A stretch of 64,000 nucleotides of DNA from Capronia americana (GCA_016110215.1 JADWQD010000025.1:223705-287704), one strand, 5' to 3'; counted from the first letter of the stretch, positions 44,278 to 55,462 are shown. Notes: a model not told the origin generated them from the letters alone. Program-made: numbers and translations.

Positions 44278-44666
44278 GATTCACAGGGGGGTGGGAGTCG
44301 CGAAGTCGGGGAACTTGAGAACTATCCGGCGCAACAGGGAATGTGGTGCCACACAGAAGCGAGACAAAAGAGTGTCAAGATATGGCAACCAGTCAGATGC
44401 GATGTAATGGAACTGCGCAGAAAGTAGATTTGTAGGAGGCTCACACGCGCAAGGAGTTTAGCAGTAGTTGAGTAGATGGTATGTTCAGCGGTCGCCCGCA
44501 GTTGGGGGTTCGTCATGGAGAAAGTAGACGAGGGCAGGTATTCCGAGAAATGATCGCCAGTGGACCAAAGTGGACCTTCTACCTGTGTGCCTGTCCACGA
44601 GACACCTGTATGTCCTTCGTGCTCACTCGCAGCAACCATTGAAGCTCCTGGACCTCTCTGGCCGCA
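44278..44666. promoter_or_regulatory. bidirectional promoter, UBC6 / SAM50
   Basis: 389 bp between divergent starts. No repeat or known binding-site cluster is visible. The two genes share the theme of membrane-protein handling but no functional link is implied by the arrangement alone. Confidence 0.5.
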
Positions 44667-46257
44667 ATGGCCGAACCCGACGGCGAGGACAATATCTTTG
44701 AGCTACTGAAGAAAGCTGACCCAGCTGAACTTGAACAACGGCAAGCGGCGATTTCACGGCGCCTTGAAAACACCTTCCAGCTATCGCAACAACGTCTTGC
44801 TGAACTGATTGACCGGAATTCGACGCTGCCCTCAACCGTATCCTCCGTCACTATCCTCGGTAGCCCAAACACGAGGCATGGCTTTCTCCAAAGGGTCGTG
44901 AATCCATTACTGTCCAGCAATCGTGACAGACCGTATACCCAGAGCGAGCTGATCCGTGAAGCCGCCAAAACAGCCGAGAAGCTTAGAAAGTTTGGTTTGT
45001 CAACTCCTGGAGCTGTGGTGACCTCGTCTAATTGTGATTATAGGCATATATCAGGAACCTGTTTCTGTTTATTTGGACAAGCCTTCTCAGACCGACCCCA
45101 CAACGACCCCTACCGATGTCGCTGTCTACTACTCTGTGAAAGAAAAAAGTCGGATATTTGCGAAGACAGGAACGGACCTGGGCAATGCTGAAGGATCAGC
45201 TTACGCGAATGTGCAATGGCGAAACCTGCTGGGTGGTGCCGAAACTCTCGACGTAAATGCCTCAATCGGCACACGAACACGGTCGTCATACCAGGCAACT
45301 TTCGATACACCGGTGCTCAGCAATCCAGATCTGCGGTTTCAGGTTGGCGGCGTGCAGAGCGCTACACAAAAAGGGTTCGCCAGTCACGAAGAAGCGCTTA
45401 AGGGAGGATGGTCTAAGTTTCGGTGGCTGAGCTCATCTGGGTCTTTCCAGGAACTAGGCTATAGCGGATTATGGCGACAAGTAACAGGTCTGGCACAGAA
45501 TGCTTCACAGACGGTGAAGAGCGAGGCGGGCGACTCTTTCAAGAGCAGCATATCATATACGTGGACGAAAGAGCGAAGAGATAATCCCATGCTACCGACC
45601 CGGGGATACTACGCGAAGACGGCGTCAGAGTTGGCCGGCTGGGGCCCATTACAGGGCGATGTGGCCTTCTTCAAAACCGAAATTGAGTCGCAATCTGCCA
45701 CCTCAATTCCCATTCCTGGGATCAAGGGCGACAGTGGTGTGAGCTTCACGACGGGGTTGCGAGCTGGGCTTCTATATCCTTTGGCGCTCGCATCGAAACA
45801 AAACCCAGAAATGTCGAGGATAAATGACCGATTCCAGCTCGGCGGGCCAACAGACGTCAGGGGTTTCAGATTATCAGGGTTAGGCCCCCACGATGGTCCA
45901 GATGCGGTCGGTGGCGATATCTATGCGGCGGGAAGTGCCAGTCTTCTCGTGCCGCTCCCAAAGGTTGGGAAAGACAAACCATTGCGACTTCAAGCTTTCG
46001 TCAATGGTGGAAGGCTGTTGGCGATCAGAAACCCGGAGCGGGAAGGGGTGATGACAAGCCAGGAAGTCAAGAAGAGCGTGTCTGATGCCGTGTCCGAAAT
46101 TGGAAATGGGCTGCCTACCATGTCTGCCGGCATAGGGCTGGTCTATGCTCATCCAGTGGCACGATTCGAGCTCAACTTCTCGCTCCCACTGGTGGTCCGA
46201 AAACATGAAGAGGCCAGGAAAGGGGTGTCTTTCGGCATCGGCATCAACTTCCTGTAG
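44667..46257 (+). CDS. SAM50: SAM complex beta-barrel assembly protein Sam50
   Basis: Sam50 is the core of the sorting and assembly machinery that folds beta-barrel proteins into the mitochondrial outer membrane. Two exons, 44667-44994 and 45044-46257, give 513 residues. The 49-nt intron (GTTTGT donor, CTAAT branch, TAG acceptor) rejoins RKFG-IYQEPVSV. A single degenerate POTRA-like segment precedes the barrel. The conserved L6 motif of the Omp85 family appears as VRGF at 381-384 in RFQLGGPTDVRGFRL. The last strand ends in Phe-Leu (GIGINFL), fitting a barrel closure. The fungal N-terminal acidic helix is present. Confidence 0.94.
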
Positions 46258-46688
46258 TAGTAATGACATAGACGTTTCTACTTGTACATAATAACAGCCT
46301 GGCCCGTGGATGATGACCCGAAAGCGTGCCCAGCCGCAGTACAGTATCTGCGCGAACCGACGAGGCTACGGGGAGTCGCGAGAAGGCTGAGGCCAAACTG
46401 TCAAAAACCAGCCAGTCACAATACAGACACTGCGGAGAATGACTTCAAGGCGACTCCGAACACATCTGCATATTTACTCAAGGCAGCACCCTAGCATTTT
46501 ACGTCTGTGGCAGCTTGATTATCCTTGCTGTCACCCCTTGGAATTTACGGAGCAGATCACCATAGTCTTGTCAGCATCGCTCAGTGTGGCGTCCCTGAAC
46601 CACCTTCGCGCCCAACATTACCATATCTCTCCCACGAGACTGCGCACACACTATTCCTCTGGCCTGAACGGCCTCTCTAGAAAAAAAC
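46258..46688. other. intergenic between SAM50 and YIP1
   Basis: About 430 bp with no coding content. It holds the SAM50 3' UTR and the YIP1 promoter; an AAAAAAA run precedes the YIP1 ATG. Confidence 0.5.
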
Positions 46689-47701
46689 ATGTCCTACTAT
46701 AATCAACCCTACGTCCCTGGCACAGGCGCCTCAGGGGGAGCAGGCGCTGCAAATCTGCAATTCTATCCATCCTCATACTCAAATGTCTCGGGACATACCA
46801 CGCCGTCGCAGGCTTCTTACGGCGGCTATGGCGGCACTGGAAACACCTCCAATGCATTCTCGGCATACGGAACAGGTTCCTCGGCGGCCTTCGGAGCAGC
46901 GCCTGGGATGCAGAGTGTGAGCGGCAGGATGGGCGACTCTGGTGGTGGTCTCAGGATGGGCTGGCTCGCTGCGTTTGGCACAGAAGGTTACGAAGGGGAG
47001 CCTGGGTTGATGGAGGAGTTGGGCGTCAATTTTGGTCATATCAAGACAAAGGCAAGCTATATCACTGCATTGTAGACCCCGCACGACTTTGTTCGCTAAC
47101 GCCGCATGAAAAGACTTTGACGGTATTAAACCCGTGGACCCGGCCCTCCCCACACATCATGGACGACAGCGACCTCTACGGTGGCCTCCTCTTTCTCGTC
47201 CTCTACGGCACATTTCTCGCCTTGTCGGGCAAGTTCTTCTACGGCTACATTTACGGCATCGCCCTGTTCGGCTCGTTCGCATTACACTGGATGTTTGCCC
47301 TCATGACACCGCCTATCGATCCGAGTGATTCGGATCAGATCTCTCAGGCACAAAGAGATCATCATCCGGGTCGGGATGGACATGGTGGCGGACACTTTTC
47401 GAGCACGCTGACGTATTCGCGAAGTGCGAGTGTGTTAGGGTATTGTTTCCTGCCGCTCGTCTTCACTGCGTTGTTTGGGGTTGCGGTGCCCATGGACACG
47501 GCTATGGGGTATGTTCTGACCGCTATGGCAGTCGGTTGGTGCACATTCAGCAGCTCGGGCATGTTTGTCAGTGTAGGGCGGATGAAGGGTATGAGAGGGT
47601 TAGTGGCCTACCCTCTGGCCTTGTTCTATTTAGGCTTCGGGATCATGGGCATCTTCTCTAGCCGGGGCAGTGGAATGCTGCAGGGATCAGTGGGCTCGTG
47701 A
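46689..47701 (+). CDS. YIP1: Yip1 family Golgi membrane protein
   Basis: Yip1 is a Golgi/COPII-vesicle protein that binds Rab GTPases such as Ypt1 and Ypt31. Two exons, 46689-47051 and 47114-47701, give 316 residues. The N-terminal ~90 residues are a Tyr/Gly/Ser/Pro-rich cytosolic tail; the central motif ELGVNFGHIKTK joins TLTVLNPW across the intron, as in all members. The membrane part has about five hydrophobic segments, from LYGGLLFLVLYGTFLALSG to LALFYLGFGIMGIF. The intron is unusual: the donor is GCAAGC rather than GT and the acceptor is AAAAG, with a perfect GCTAAC branch site about 15 nt upstream of the acceptor. No GT donor would give a functional join. Confidence 0.93.
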
Positions 47702-48273
47702 AATGCCTATTAAAAACACAATGTCAACGGTCATGAAGGGGTGGGTTACACCCGGTCAAGGTATAAATGAGGACCGAGCCTTTCCCTGACTCTCTTCTTC
47801 TCGAAGACGCCATTGGCGTCTCTGTCGACAGCGAGGAGGTTAAATATTGCAGGACCCCCTATCAGTACGCTGCAGGGGCTGGTGCCGTCAGATGAGGCTG
47901 CTTGCAAGCTGCGATGAGCTACCGAATATTTGCACCAGATTTATGACGGATGGATGGTAGATTACACCTGTAGCATAGCAGATGCTAATGTCATGGTGCC
48001 TTAGTAAAAGGTGCCGACTACATCAAGGAGCATAAGATAGTCAGAACCGGATCCTTGCACAGCCAGTCCTGGTTCTGAAAAGAGTCGTGTGTTAACGTCG
48101 TTGAATGCCACGCAAGGATGACTCAGGTCCCTCCGGCAAAGCATCGACTAGTTTCAAATGACGGAACTTGATCTCATGCTCATTGCAATCCGAAGCCCTT
48201 GAACTACACTACCTTCTGGCTGCCACAGTCACATGGAACGAGCTGAGTCCGTCTTGATCTCACATCGACAGTC
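47702..48273. other. intergenic between YIP1 and HRI1-like gene
   Basis: About 570 bp with no supported gene or repeat. The end is the leader of the HRI1-like gene. Confidence 0.5.
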
Positions 48274-49362
48274 ATGGAAATCTATGGCATGCTAGGGGAA
48301 AAGCTGGGGTCAATAGGCGGGCCTAAGACGCACGATGCTGGCCAGGTTGGCGAGCAGGCCACTCCTCAATGGAAGAAAGATTTCTTGCAGAAACCCTCAA
48401 TCTCAAGGAGGCAGGGAATCGCTTGGGTAAGTCGTCACTTTCGCAGACATGCAAAAAGAATAACCTTTGCCTCAAAGCTATCATGGTGTCATTGCAGTGC
48501 TTGACAGGCGATCTTGTCCAGTGCTGCGACCAGGGCGAACCTATGTGTCTTCTTCTGACCTTCACTCACTCGACAGGGCTACGGTTCACCTTATGAAGAT
48601 ACAGATACCCTCGTCTTGACCTCTACAAAATCTGGCTTCATCGACATCAGGTTCCCGCGCAAGCGAGAGCTCGGCAAGCCAATAGCATCAGACCCATCCT
48701 TCTGGGCTTTCTCTGGAAGTTCCACCACAACTTTCCTTGATGGTGATAGTATTGGTATGCCTTACTCAGCGCACTGCGTGTGGACGCATGAAATCGACTC
48801 GAAAGGACCAGGTATCTCTGACGAGGGCGACATGTTCCTCCTTCCCAACGGGGATTGCATGGAGGTTGGCATGATGCAGAATCCCGGATCGGGGAATGTA
48901 GAAATGTACAAAGAATATTGGACCACTCCAGATGTCGCAGGAGAGCTCAGCTATTTCCCCTGCATCGTCGCAAAGATAATACAACTGCCGAGCGACTACG
49001 AGGGAGAGGAGACCCCCAAACAGACTGGGAACGGAGGAGCCGTCATTCGAATAGGCAACTATTGCCAAGGCATTGTGCGTCAGCAGTCGGGCGACCTCGA
49101 AGGGTCCCCTGCCGGAGCAGATGCAGTCTTGGTCGAGAGATGGACCAGAGACATCCACCACAATTCGAGTACTACTGCAGGTGGAAACCAAGATAGCACG
49201 GGCTGGGTCCAGGATTGGCGTAGCAACACTCCGGCTGATACAGGGATCTCTATGCCATGTATGTGGGTTTGCGAAGACAACAGGAAGCTTGGGGACCAGA
49301 CCGTCGTCAAGGGCACCACATGGAAGGTCGTGGAAGCCGTCCTCGGGAAAGAGGAGAGCTAA
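48274..49362 (+). CDS. HRI1: HRI1-like beta-barrel protein
   Basis: Yeast Hri1 interacts with the casein kinase Hrr25; its biochemical function is unknown. I read two exons, 48274-48426 and 48577-49362, giving 312 residues. The first exon ends QGIAW exactly at a GTAAGT donor, and the second opens GYGSPYEDTDTLVLTST, in frame, which matches the family's SISxRW...TDTLVL start. Supporting blocks are CVWTHEIDS, LLPNGDCMEVGMMQNP, the later WVQDWR and the C-terminal WKVVEAVL. The 150-nt intron is the longest in the window. The first ~40 residues (MEIYGMLGEKLG...) are less conserved, so the start is less certain. Family membership is from motif similarity. Confidence 0.75.
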
Positions 49363-50527
49363 TGTACGTGAGATCTGAACTCGTCGCGGAAGGAAGGTCT
49401 GATATGGTGAGATGCCTGATAGAGCTTCAACGGCTTGCATCGCCACATGGAAACCCAAATGTTGATACCCACCACGGCCATCAAGTCCGTATGCATGCAG
49501 GACGAATCTTTTGCCAAGTCCATGCACGTTCCGAGATGGCGGCTGTTCAATGACTACTGGTACAGTACCATGCTCGTTCAAGCTGCCGACATGCCCATGG
49601 AGGGGAGGAAGTGCCCCAGCCCGGCAATTAACGACCCCGGACTGCCACTGTACTCTCAGACCGGCCCGCGACCCGTATCACCATACCTTGACCGTCATCG
49701 ACAAAGGACGTGCAGGCCGAAAGCACCCATGCACGAGGAGAGCAGCTCGGGTTGTGTAGGGTTCATCCCCGGATGGCAGTAGCGTGCAGTGGAGACGGCG
49801 TGGACGGCGTGGACGGCTCCAAATGTGCCAAGAGGGCTAAGCATCTTTAGTGACCCGAGGAATAGCCGACGCACCAAACACTGTGCGGCATCGATTTCTG
49901 CCTAAATCGCTTGCACCACTTCCCCCATTGTGTCTTTGCCCTCCGCACGATCTTGCTCCAGCGGATTGGCGTCAACCGACCGACATTCCGCGAGTTCCCC
50001 TTGCTCTGGGTAAGATCTGTGGTCCTATGCCTTCTCCGTGCACATTCGGCGGCGAAAGCCCCGGGGACAGTTATGCTTCGACTGTCGTGGCGATCGGTAC
50101 TGCTGTCGGAGCCTTCTCCCAGGATTTCGCTCGACCGTTCACCGTTGCGTCGCCTCCGCAACAACATCTCAAGCCATCAGCTCGGTATACGAGTAGTACC
50201 GTGTTTCCACTGTACTCGGATCAACCCCGCCATTGTAGCCTGAGTTGTGGATCTGGCTGGGTCACTGTCGCTGGTGAGGCTGGCACGCTGGCTATGCGTA
50301 TCTAACCTTGCTAATCAGCGTTTCTCCGAATCTCATCCATTTCACTATTCTCCAGCCTCCGAAGTTATCCCAGGTACTTCGTTCACCATTCGTCATTATG
50401 CTTGTCATTTTCTGTTAATGCTATACTTGCAATAAATACCGCTGTTTTCCTGTATCTCTGTCGAGTTTCTTCTCCTTGGCCCATTTTTTTTACTAGTGGC
50501 TCCCCCCCTGCTTTTATCGACATCACA
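49363..50527. promoter_or_regulatory. upstream region of the GH3 beta-glucosidase gene
   Basis: No coding region is supported in 1.16 kb. A palindromic CCCCGGGG lies at 50059-50066, about 470 bases before the start; this contains the SYGGRG consensus of the carbon-catabolite repressor CreA on both strands, which would fit a beta-glucosidase gene but is only a motif match. GGCGTGGAC occurs twice in tandem near 49796-49813. The 70 bases before the ATG are T/C-rich. Confidence 0.4.
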
Positions 50528-53136
50528 ATGGGCTCCTTACCTATACAGACGAGTTTCGATGTCGAAGACGTTCTTTCACAGTTGACCATAGCAGAGAAGG
50601 TTGCTCTGTTATCGGGCATCGACTTTTGGCACACTGCTCCTGTTCACCGACTCGGCGTGCCGTCAATACGAGTATCAGATGGCCCGAATGGTGTCCGTGG
50701 AACTCGCTTCTTCAACGGCGTTCCTGCAGCTTGTCTGCCTTGCGGTGAGTTGCCATACATGAGCATCAGAGAGCGGGGCTGACCTGCCTAGGAACGGGAC
50801 TTGCAGCAACATGGGACACCAACCTCGTACAGAAAGGCGGAGCCTTGCAGGGAACTGAGGCTATTGCCAAAGGCGCTTCGGTCATTTTGGGCCCAACCAC
50901 GAACATGCAGAGATCCCCGCTGGGTGGCCGCGGCTTCGAGAGCTTCAGCGAAGATCCTTATCTCGCCGGTGCCATGAGTGCTTCGACCATCAATGGTATC
51001 CAGTCGACGGGTGTTTCCGCCACCATCAAGCATTTTGTTTGTAACGACCAAGAAGATCAGAGACAGGCTGTTGACAGCATATTGACGGAGCGAGCACTCC
51101 GCGAAATCTACTTGATGCCATTCCAGATTGCTCAGCGAGACTCTCGGCCAGACTGCTACATGACTGCATACAACAAAGTCAACGGTACACATGCCAGTGA
51201 AAATCCCAGATTGATCAACGATGTACTTCGAGGAGAATGGGGCTTCGATGGCTTGACAATGAGCGATTGGTAAGCAATGGCCACAAAAACATGGCCGGTT
51301 GAGATCATTGACAATAACAGGTTTGGCACATACTCGACGACGGAAGCTATCAAAGCCGGACTGGACCTTGAAATGCCTGGGCCTTCCTACATCCGTGGAC
51401 ACTTGATCAACCAAGCTCTAGGTTGTGGCAAGCTTCTTGTGCGCGACGTTGACGAAAGAGTTCGGGAGGTGCTGAAGCTCGTCAAGAAGACCCAGGCGTT
51501 GGGCATCCCAGAAAATGCCCCAGAAACCACGATTGACTCTCCCGAAACCTCGGCCTTCCTCCGCGCTCTCTCCGCCAACGGTCTTGTGTTGCTGAAGAAC
51601 AACAACAATGTTCTGCCGCTCGACAAGACGAAGACAACTGCCATCATCGGTCCCAATGCGGCTTATGCGTCCTATTGTGGAGGCGGTTCGGCCTCCTTAC
51701 TGCCATACTACGCCATCAGCCCTCTTGACGGAATTAGGAAACAGGTCCCAGAAGCGAAATATGCTCTCGGCGCTCCAGCCTGGAAAGCTCTGCCACTTAT
51801 GACACGGTTGACCAAAACGAAGGCGGGCGAGGATGGTTTGACAATGACGGTCTTCTTGGACCCGCCTTCGGTTGCTAACCGCAAAGCGGTTGACGAGGTC
51901 TTCGTGAACAAATCTGATATCCTTCTTGTCGACTACAAACATCCTCTGATTAAATCTTCTTTGTACTGGCTCGAGTTGAACGGCACCTTCACCCCTGAAC
52001 AGACAACAGACTACGACTTTAGCATGTGCTGCGCCGGGACCGGCAAGATATTTGTGAACGGAGAACTTGTCGTCGACAATGAGACCCATCAGCGTCCTGG
52101 GAACTCGTTCTTCGGCGCCGGAACCGCCGAAGAGATCGGAAGACTGAAGCTCGACGAGGGGAAGACCTATGACATCAAGGTCACCTTTGGTACATTACCC
52201 ACCATGACATTCAGCAGCCCCGGCACCACTGGCTTTGGCGCTGGCGGGCTGAGGGTGGGACTGGAGCGGAAAGCTGAAATTGAGACGGAGATTGAACGAG
52301 CTGTCCAACTTGCAAAAGAGGTTGACCAAGTCATCCTCTGCGCCGGCTTGAACAGCGAGTGGGAGTCAGAAGGCTACGACCGTGAGCACATGGACCTGCC
52401 ACCTGGCAGCGACAAACTGATCAAGGCTGTCCTTGGGGCCAACCCCAACACAGCTATCGTCATCCAGTCTGGCACGCCTGTCACTATGCCCTGGCTAAAA
52501 GATGCTCCAGCTGTGCTCCAAGCATGGTACGGCGGTAACGAGACAGGCAATGCTATCGCAGACGTGGTCTTCGGCAACACTAACCCCAGCGGCAAACTAC
52601 CTCTGAGCTTCCCCGTCAGAAATGAAGACAATCCGGCATTCTTAAACTACAAGTCGGAGCGTAACCGAGCGATATACGGCGAAGACGTCTACGTCGGGTA
52701 TCGATTCTACGAGAAGACCAACAAAGAAGTCGCGTTCCCCTTTGGCCATGGTCTGAGCTATACGGACTTTGACATCAAGGACCTCTCCGTCTCCGACGAT
52801 GACATTGATGTCCTCGTCTCAGCCACAGTTTCCAACACAGGCAAGGTCGACGGAGCCCAAGTCGTCCAAGTCTACTTCTCCCAACGCAACCCCAGCATCA
52901 ATAGACCCAAGAAAGAGCTCAAGGGTTTCACCAAGGTCTTCGTCAAAGCCGGCGAGAGCGAGAAAGTCGAGATCGTCATCTCGAAGAAATATGCCACGAG
53001 CTTCTGGGACGAAGCGAGAGACGCTTGGGTCATGGAGAAGGATACCTTCGATGTGCTTGTCGGGGATTCGAGTGTGAACACGCCGTTGAAGGCGCAGGTT
53101 AAGGTCCTACGGACAGAATGGTGGAGAGGGTTGTAG
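50528..53136 (+). CDS. GH3 beta-glucosidase with PA14 domain
   Basis: Family GH3 beta-glucosidases release glucose from cellobiose and other beta-glucosides by a retaining mechanism. Three exons, 50528-50744, 50792-51269 and 51321-53136, give 836 residues. Intron 1 (GTGAGT...CCTAG) joins LPC-GTGLAAT; intron 2 (GTAAGC...AACAG) joins MSDW-FGTY. The nucleophile Asp231 is in GFDGLTMSDW, and conserved blocks RVSDGPNGVRG and KHFVCNDQE are present. The (alpha/beta)6 sandwich is interrupted by a PA14 insertion near residues 370-520 (FTPEQTTDYDFSMCCAGTGKIFVNG). The C-terminal fibronectin type III-like domain ends RTEWWRGL. No signal peptide is present (MGSLPIQTSF), so the product is probably intracellular or unconventionally secreted, like many fungal GH3-PA14 enzymes. 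Confidence 0.95.
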
Positions 53137-53755
53137 AAGGCATTCATCCATTTTGGGGCAGGGCCATTTGATTACGGGGACTAAGATATGGATTTCTGGG
53201 GTCTGTTGATAACAAACTTGCGAGACGAAGTGCTCTTGCCATGGGGTGGTGGCTTGGTTGTTTGCGCCGCATGAATGATTCGAAGCATTCTAGCAGAGTA
53301 AGGTTACTACTCGACTTAACAGTTTTTATGAGGAATAAAGCTATGTGGAGGTAGGCCGTATTACACGCCCACACATGGTTCAATCTGTATTTCGTTAAGT
53401 ACTACTAGGTATCTAGGTAGGTAGGTAACCACGGCTGTTTCCGCGATTCTCCCGTCTGGCACTGTCGTTCCATGCTATGCCGTGCCAAGACGTCAGTACA
53501 AAGATCTCCAACCTACCTCTGCTAGGTGTCTGCAGGAGGTATACAATATTATATTTCCGTCCAATTGTCATACAGCACATCTTCAAGGTCGCCGCAGCGG
53601 GTCTAGCCATCACTTCCAAGGCACTTTGAAAAGGCAATGCGAGACTCTCCTTCTCCAGCCACCACCTCACCTGCTGCGAATCACCACACCGTCCCCACGT
53701 GAAGAGTATCAGAACGGAAGATATGATATGATATGATTAATCGCATTCCGACGAC
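53137..53755. other. intergenic before RCC1-like gene
   Basis: About 620 bp without a gene. Tandem TAGG units lie around 53404-53426, and three ATATG repeats (53721-53735) lie 20 bases before the RCC1-like start codon. Confidence 0.5.
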
Positions 53756-55054
53756 ATGCCGAGCATAGTCTACGCCCTGGGCTCCAACTCCTCCGGCCAA
53801 CTCGGCGTCGGACACACGGCCGACGTATCATCGCCACCGCAGCAATGTATCTTCGCGGTCGAGACATTCGATGATCAAGGGCGCGGCGGGGGAGGAGAAA
53901 CTCCCCTGCGATCCGTGCGGCTTCTCCGGGGCCGAGATCTCGATCCCTCGATTGGGGATATCAAGAAGATCGTCGCGGGAGGGAATCACACGCTCGTGCT
54001 GACTGATCGGGGTCGCGTGTTTGTTGCTGGACAGGGCGGGTTGCGCGGCGTTGAGGGCGAAGGTCAAAGCCAAAGCGAGGCCGAGGACAGCATCTTCACC
54101 GAGGTGACGACGGGGATTTTGGCGCATTGTGCGGCGTGTGAAACTCAGGGCGGCGGGATCACGGACGTGGCCGCTTCGTGGGATGTTTCATTTGCGGTGG
54201 TGAATGGGCGAGTGGTTGTGTCTTGGGGGGATTTCGGAGACGCCACGACCAGCATGACTGCTACTACGGCTGCTACTTCTTCTTCCTCTTCTATTACGTC
54301 CGCGAACGGGGCACATGGGATGTGGACAAGTTTTGTCGCAGACCACATGGACGGCAACGACGACGACGACGACGACGACGCCACGATCACAGCCATTGAA
54401 GCCGGTGTGGCCCATGTTGTCGTTCTTCTCTCCAACGGCCAGGCTTACGGCTGGGGAGCCTCCCGGAAGGGACAGCTCGGCGAGCAGTATCAAGGGCAGA
54501 AGATCCTACGGGACCCGCGCAGGCTTGATGTCGGACCTGACGGGAGACGATTATTGCCTTTCGTGCCGGAGAGGGTCGTCTTGGGAAGAGGATATGCTGT
54601 GTTCCTAAGGCGAGGCGGCAAACCAGTCATTTGGGGATCAATGGCTGGGAACACTGACGCAGAGTGGCTTTTCGGACAGGACGATACGGCCGTCTCTGGA
54701 TGGAGCTCCGTCCACGTATTGTCGGGGTCGGGGTCGGGGTCGGGATCTTCCCCAGGTGTAGTGCAGAGTATGGGCCGAAACAACCACGGGCAGTTTGCTC
54801 CGGCGAATCTGCCGCCCATTCGAGCCATAGCGGCAGGGAGTGAACACTGTGTCGCTCTTACCGTGGAGGGACAGGTTATTGCATGGGGCTGGGGAGAGCA
54901 TGGTAACTGTGGGGAACAGGTCGATGACAAGGGAAATGTAGTCGATCGGTGGAATATCATTCCTCTGCCTGAGCTTGACGAAGGTACCGTTGTCAAGGAG
55001 GTTGCTGCTGGGTGCGCCACAACGTTCGTGATATGCAGCAAAGAAGAACCGTGA
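53756..55054 (+). CDS. RCC1-repeat protein, Ats1-like
   Basis: The 432-residue product is a beta-propeller of RCC1 repeats: YALGSNSSGQLGVGH at the start, NHTLVLTDRGRVFVAGQGG, AHVVVLLSNGQAYGWGASRKGQLG, and SEHCVALTVEGQVIAWGWGEHGNCG near the end. The start and length resemble yeast Ats1, linked to tubulin suppression and tRNA wobble modification, but fungi have several RCC1-like proteins and I cannot confirm orthology. A run of seven Asp codons (GAC at 54359-54379) and a Gly-Ser run coded by a GGGGTC repeat (54721-54744) are low-complexity insertions. It appears intronless. It converges on RAD9, with a tRNA gene between. Confidence 0.88.
   Translation: MPSIVYALGSNSSGQLGVGHTADVSSPPQQCIFAVETFDDQGRGGGGETPLRSVRLLRGRDLDPSIGDIKKIVAGGNHTLVLTDRGRVFVAGQGGLRGVEGEGQSQSEAEDSIFTEVTTGILAHCAACETQGGGITDVAASWDVSFAVVNGRVVVSWGDFGDATTSMTATTAATSSSSSITSANGAHGMWTSFVADHMDGNDDDDDDDATITAIEAGVAHVVVLLSNGQAYGWGASRKGQLGEQYQGQKILRDPRRLDVGPDGRRLLPFVPERVVLGRGYAVFLRRGGKPVIWGSMAGNTDAEWLFGQDDTAVSGWSSVHVLSGSGSGSGSSPGVVQSMGRNNHGQFAPANLPPIRAIAAGSEHCVALTVEGQVIAWGWGEHGNCGEQVDDKGNVVDRWNIIPLPELDEGTVVKEVAAGCATTFVICSKEEP
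54721..54744 (+). repeat. GGGGTC repeat with G-quadruplex pattern, in RCC1-like gene
   Basis: Three runs of four G and one of three G, each separated by TC, fit the G-quadruplex pattern on the coding strand. The repeat codes for alternating Gly and Ser within the protein. Its length may vary between strains. Confidence 0.9.
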
Positions 55055-55191
55055 AGGACAAACTACTACGTCCCAGCAGATTGCTTTCGTCTACTTTGGT
55101 TGACATGCTGCAAAGCCTGCTTCGACTTGGCCACAGTATGCCAAGGCGCACAAAACATACAGCTACTCTGTCTGGGAGCAAAGGGGAACGC

Positions 55192-55196
55192 AAAAA
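55192..55196 (-). terminator. RNA polymerase III terminator
   Basis: Five T residues on the minus strand, about 14 bases past the 3' end of the tRNA gene at 55210-55282, as expected for a Pol III stop. Confidence 0.7.
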
Positions 55197-55209
55197 GCAA
55201 ATGTGGTTG

Positions 55210-55282
55210 AGCCAGTGAAGGATTCGAACCTCCGCTCTTCAGGTCATGGGCCCGACGATTTCAACCGCTAATCCAACTGGCT
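55210..55282 (-). tRNA. tRNA-Met (CAT anticodon), 73 nt, intronless
   Basis: Read from 55282 to 55210, a complete cloverleaf forms: acceptor AGCCAGT/ACTGGCT (7 bp), D stem GATT/AATC, anticodon stem TCGGG/CCTGA with one G-T pair, loop CCCATGA, and T stem GGAGG/CCTTC with loop TTCGAAT. The B box GGTTCGAATCC is perfect; the A box is close to consensus. CCA is not encoded, as in eukaryotes. The anticodon CAT gives Met. The loop has C at position 33 rather than the near-invariant T and G at 37 rather than A. The A1-T72 pair is initiator-like, but the T loop is elongator-type, so the class is unsettled. Confidence 0.85.
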
Positions 55283-55462
55283 TGACTGATTTGAGATGAG
55301 TCTCTGAGATTTGTTTTTTTATCCTTGATATCCAGTTGAGGGAGGTAGGATGTGACTCATACTGGGCGGCGCAGCTGAGCGAAGGGAACAATGTCGACTC
55401 AGGCAGACTGCAGCGGTGAGTCACCGAGAGAAACAATGTCGCGACAATTTCGGACTGGGATA

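Noticed and set aside
48766..49581. Minus-strand frame of 271 codons opposite the HRI1-like gene
   Set aside because: It overlaps a conserved plus-strand gene and its translation has no family resemblance.
51270..51320. Continuous coding through GH3 intron 2 starting at 51277
   Set aside because: In the true frame a TAA follows MSDW at once; splicing at GTAAGC...AACAG restores the conserved DWFGTY and is required.
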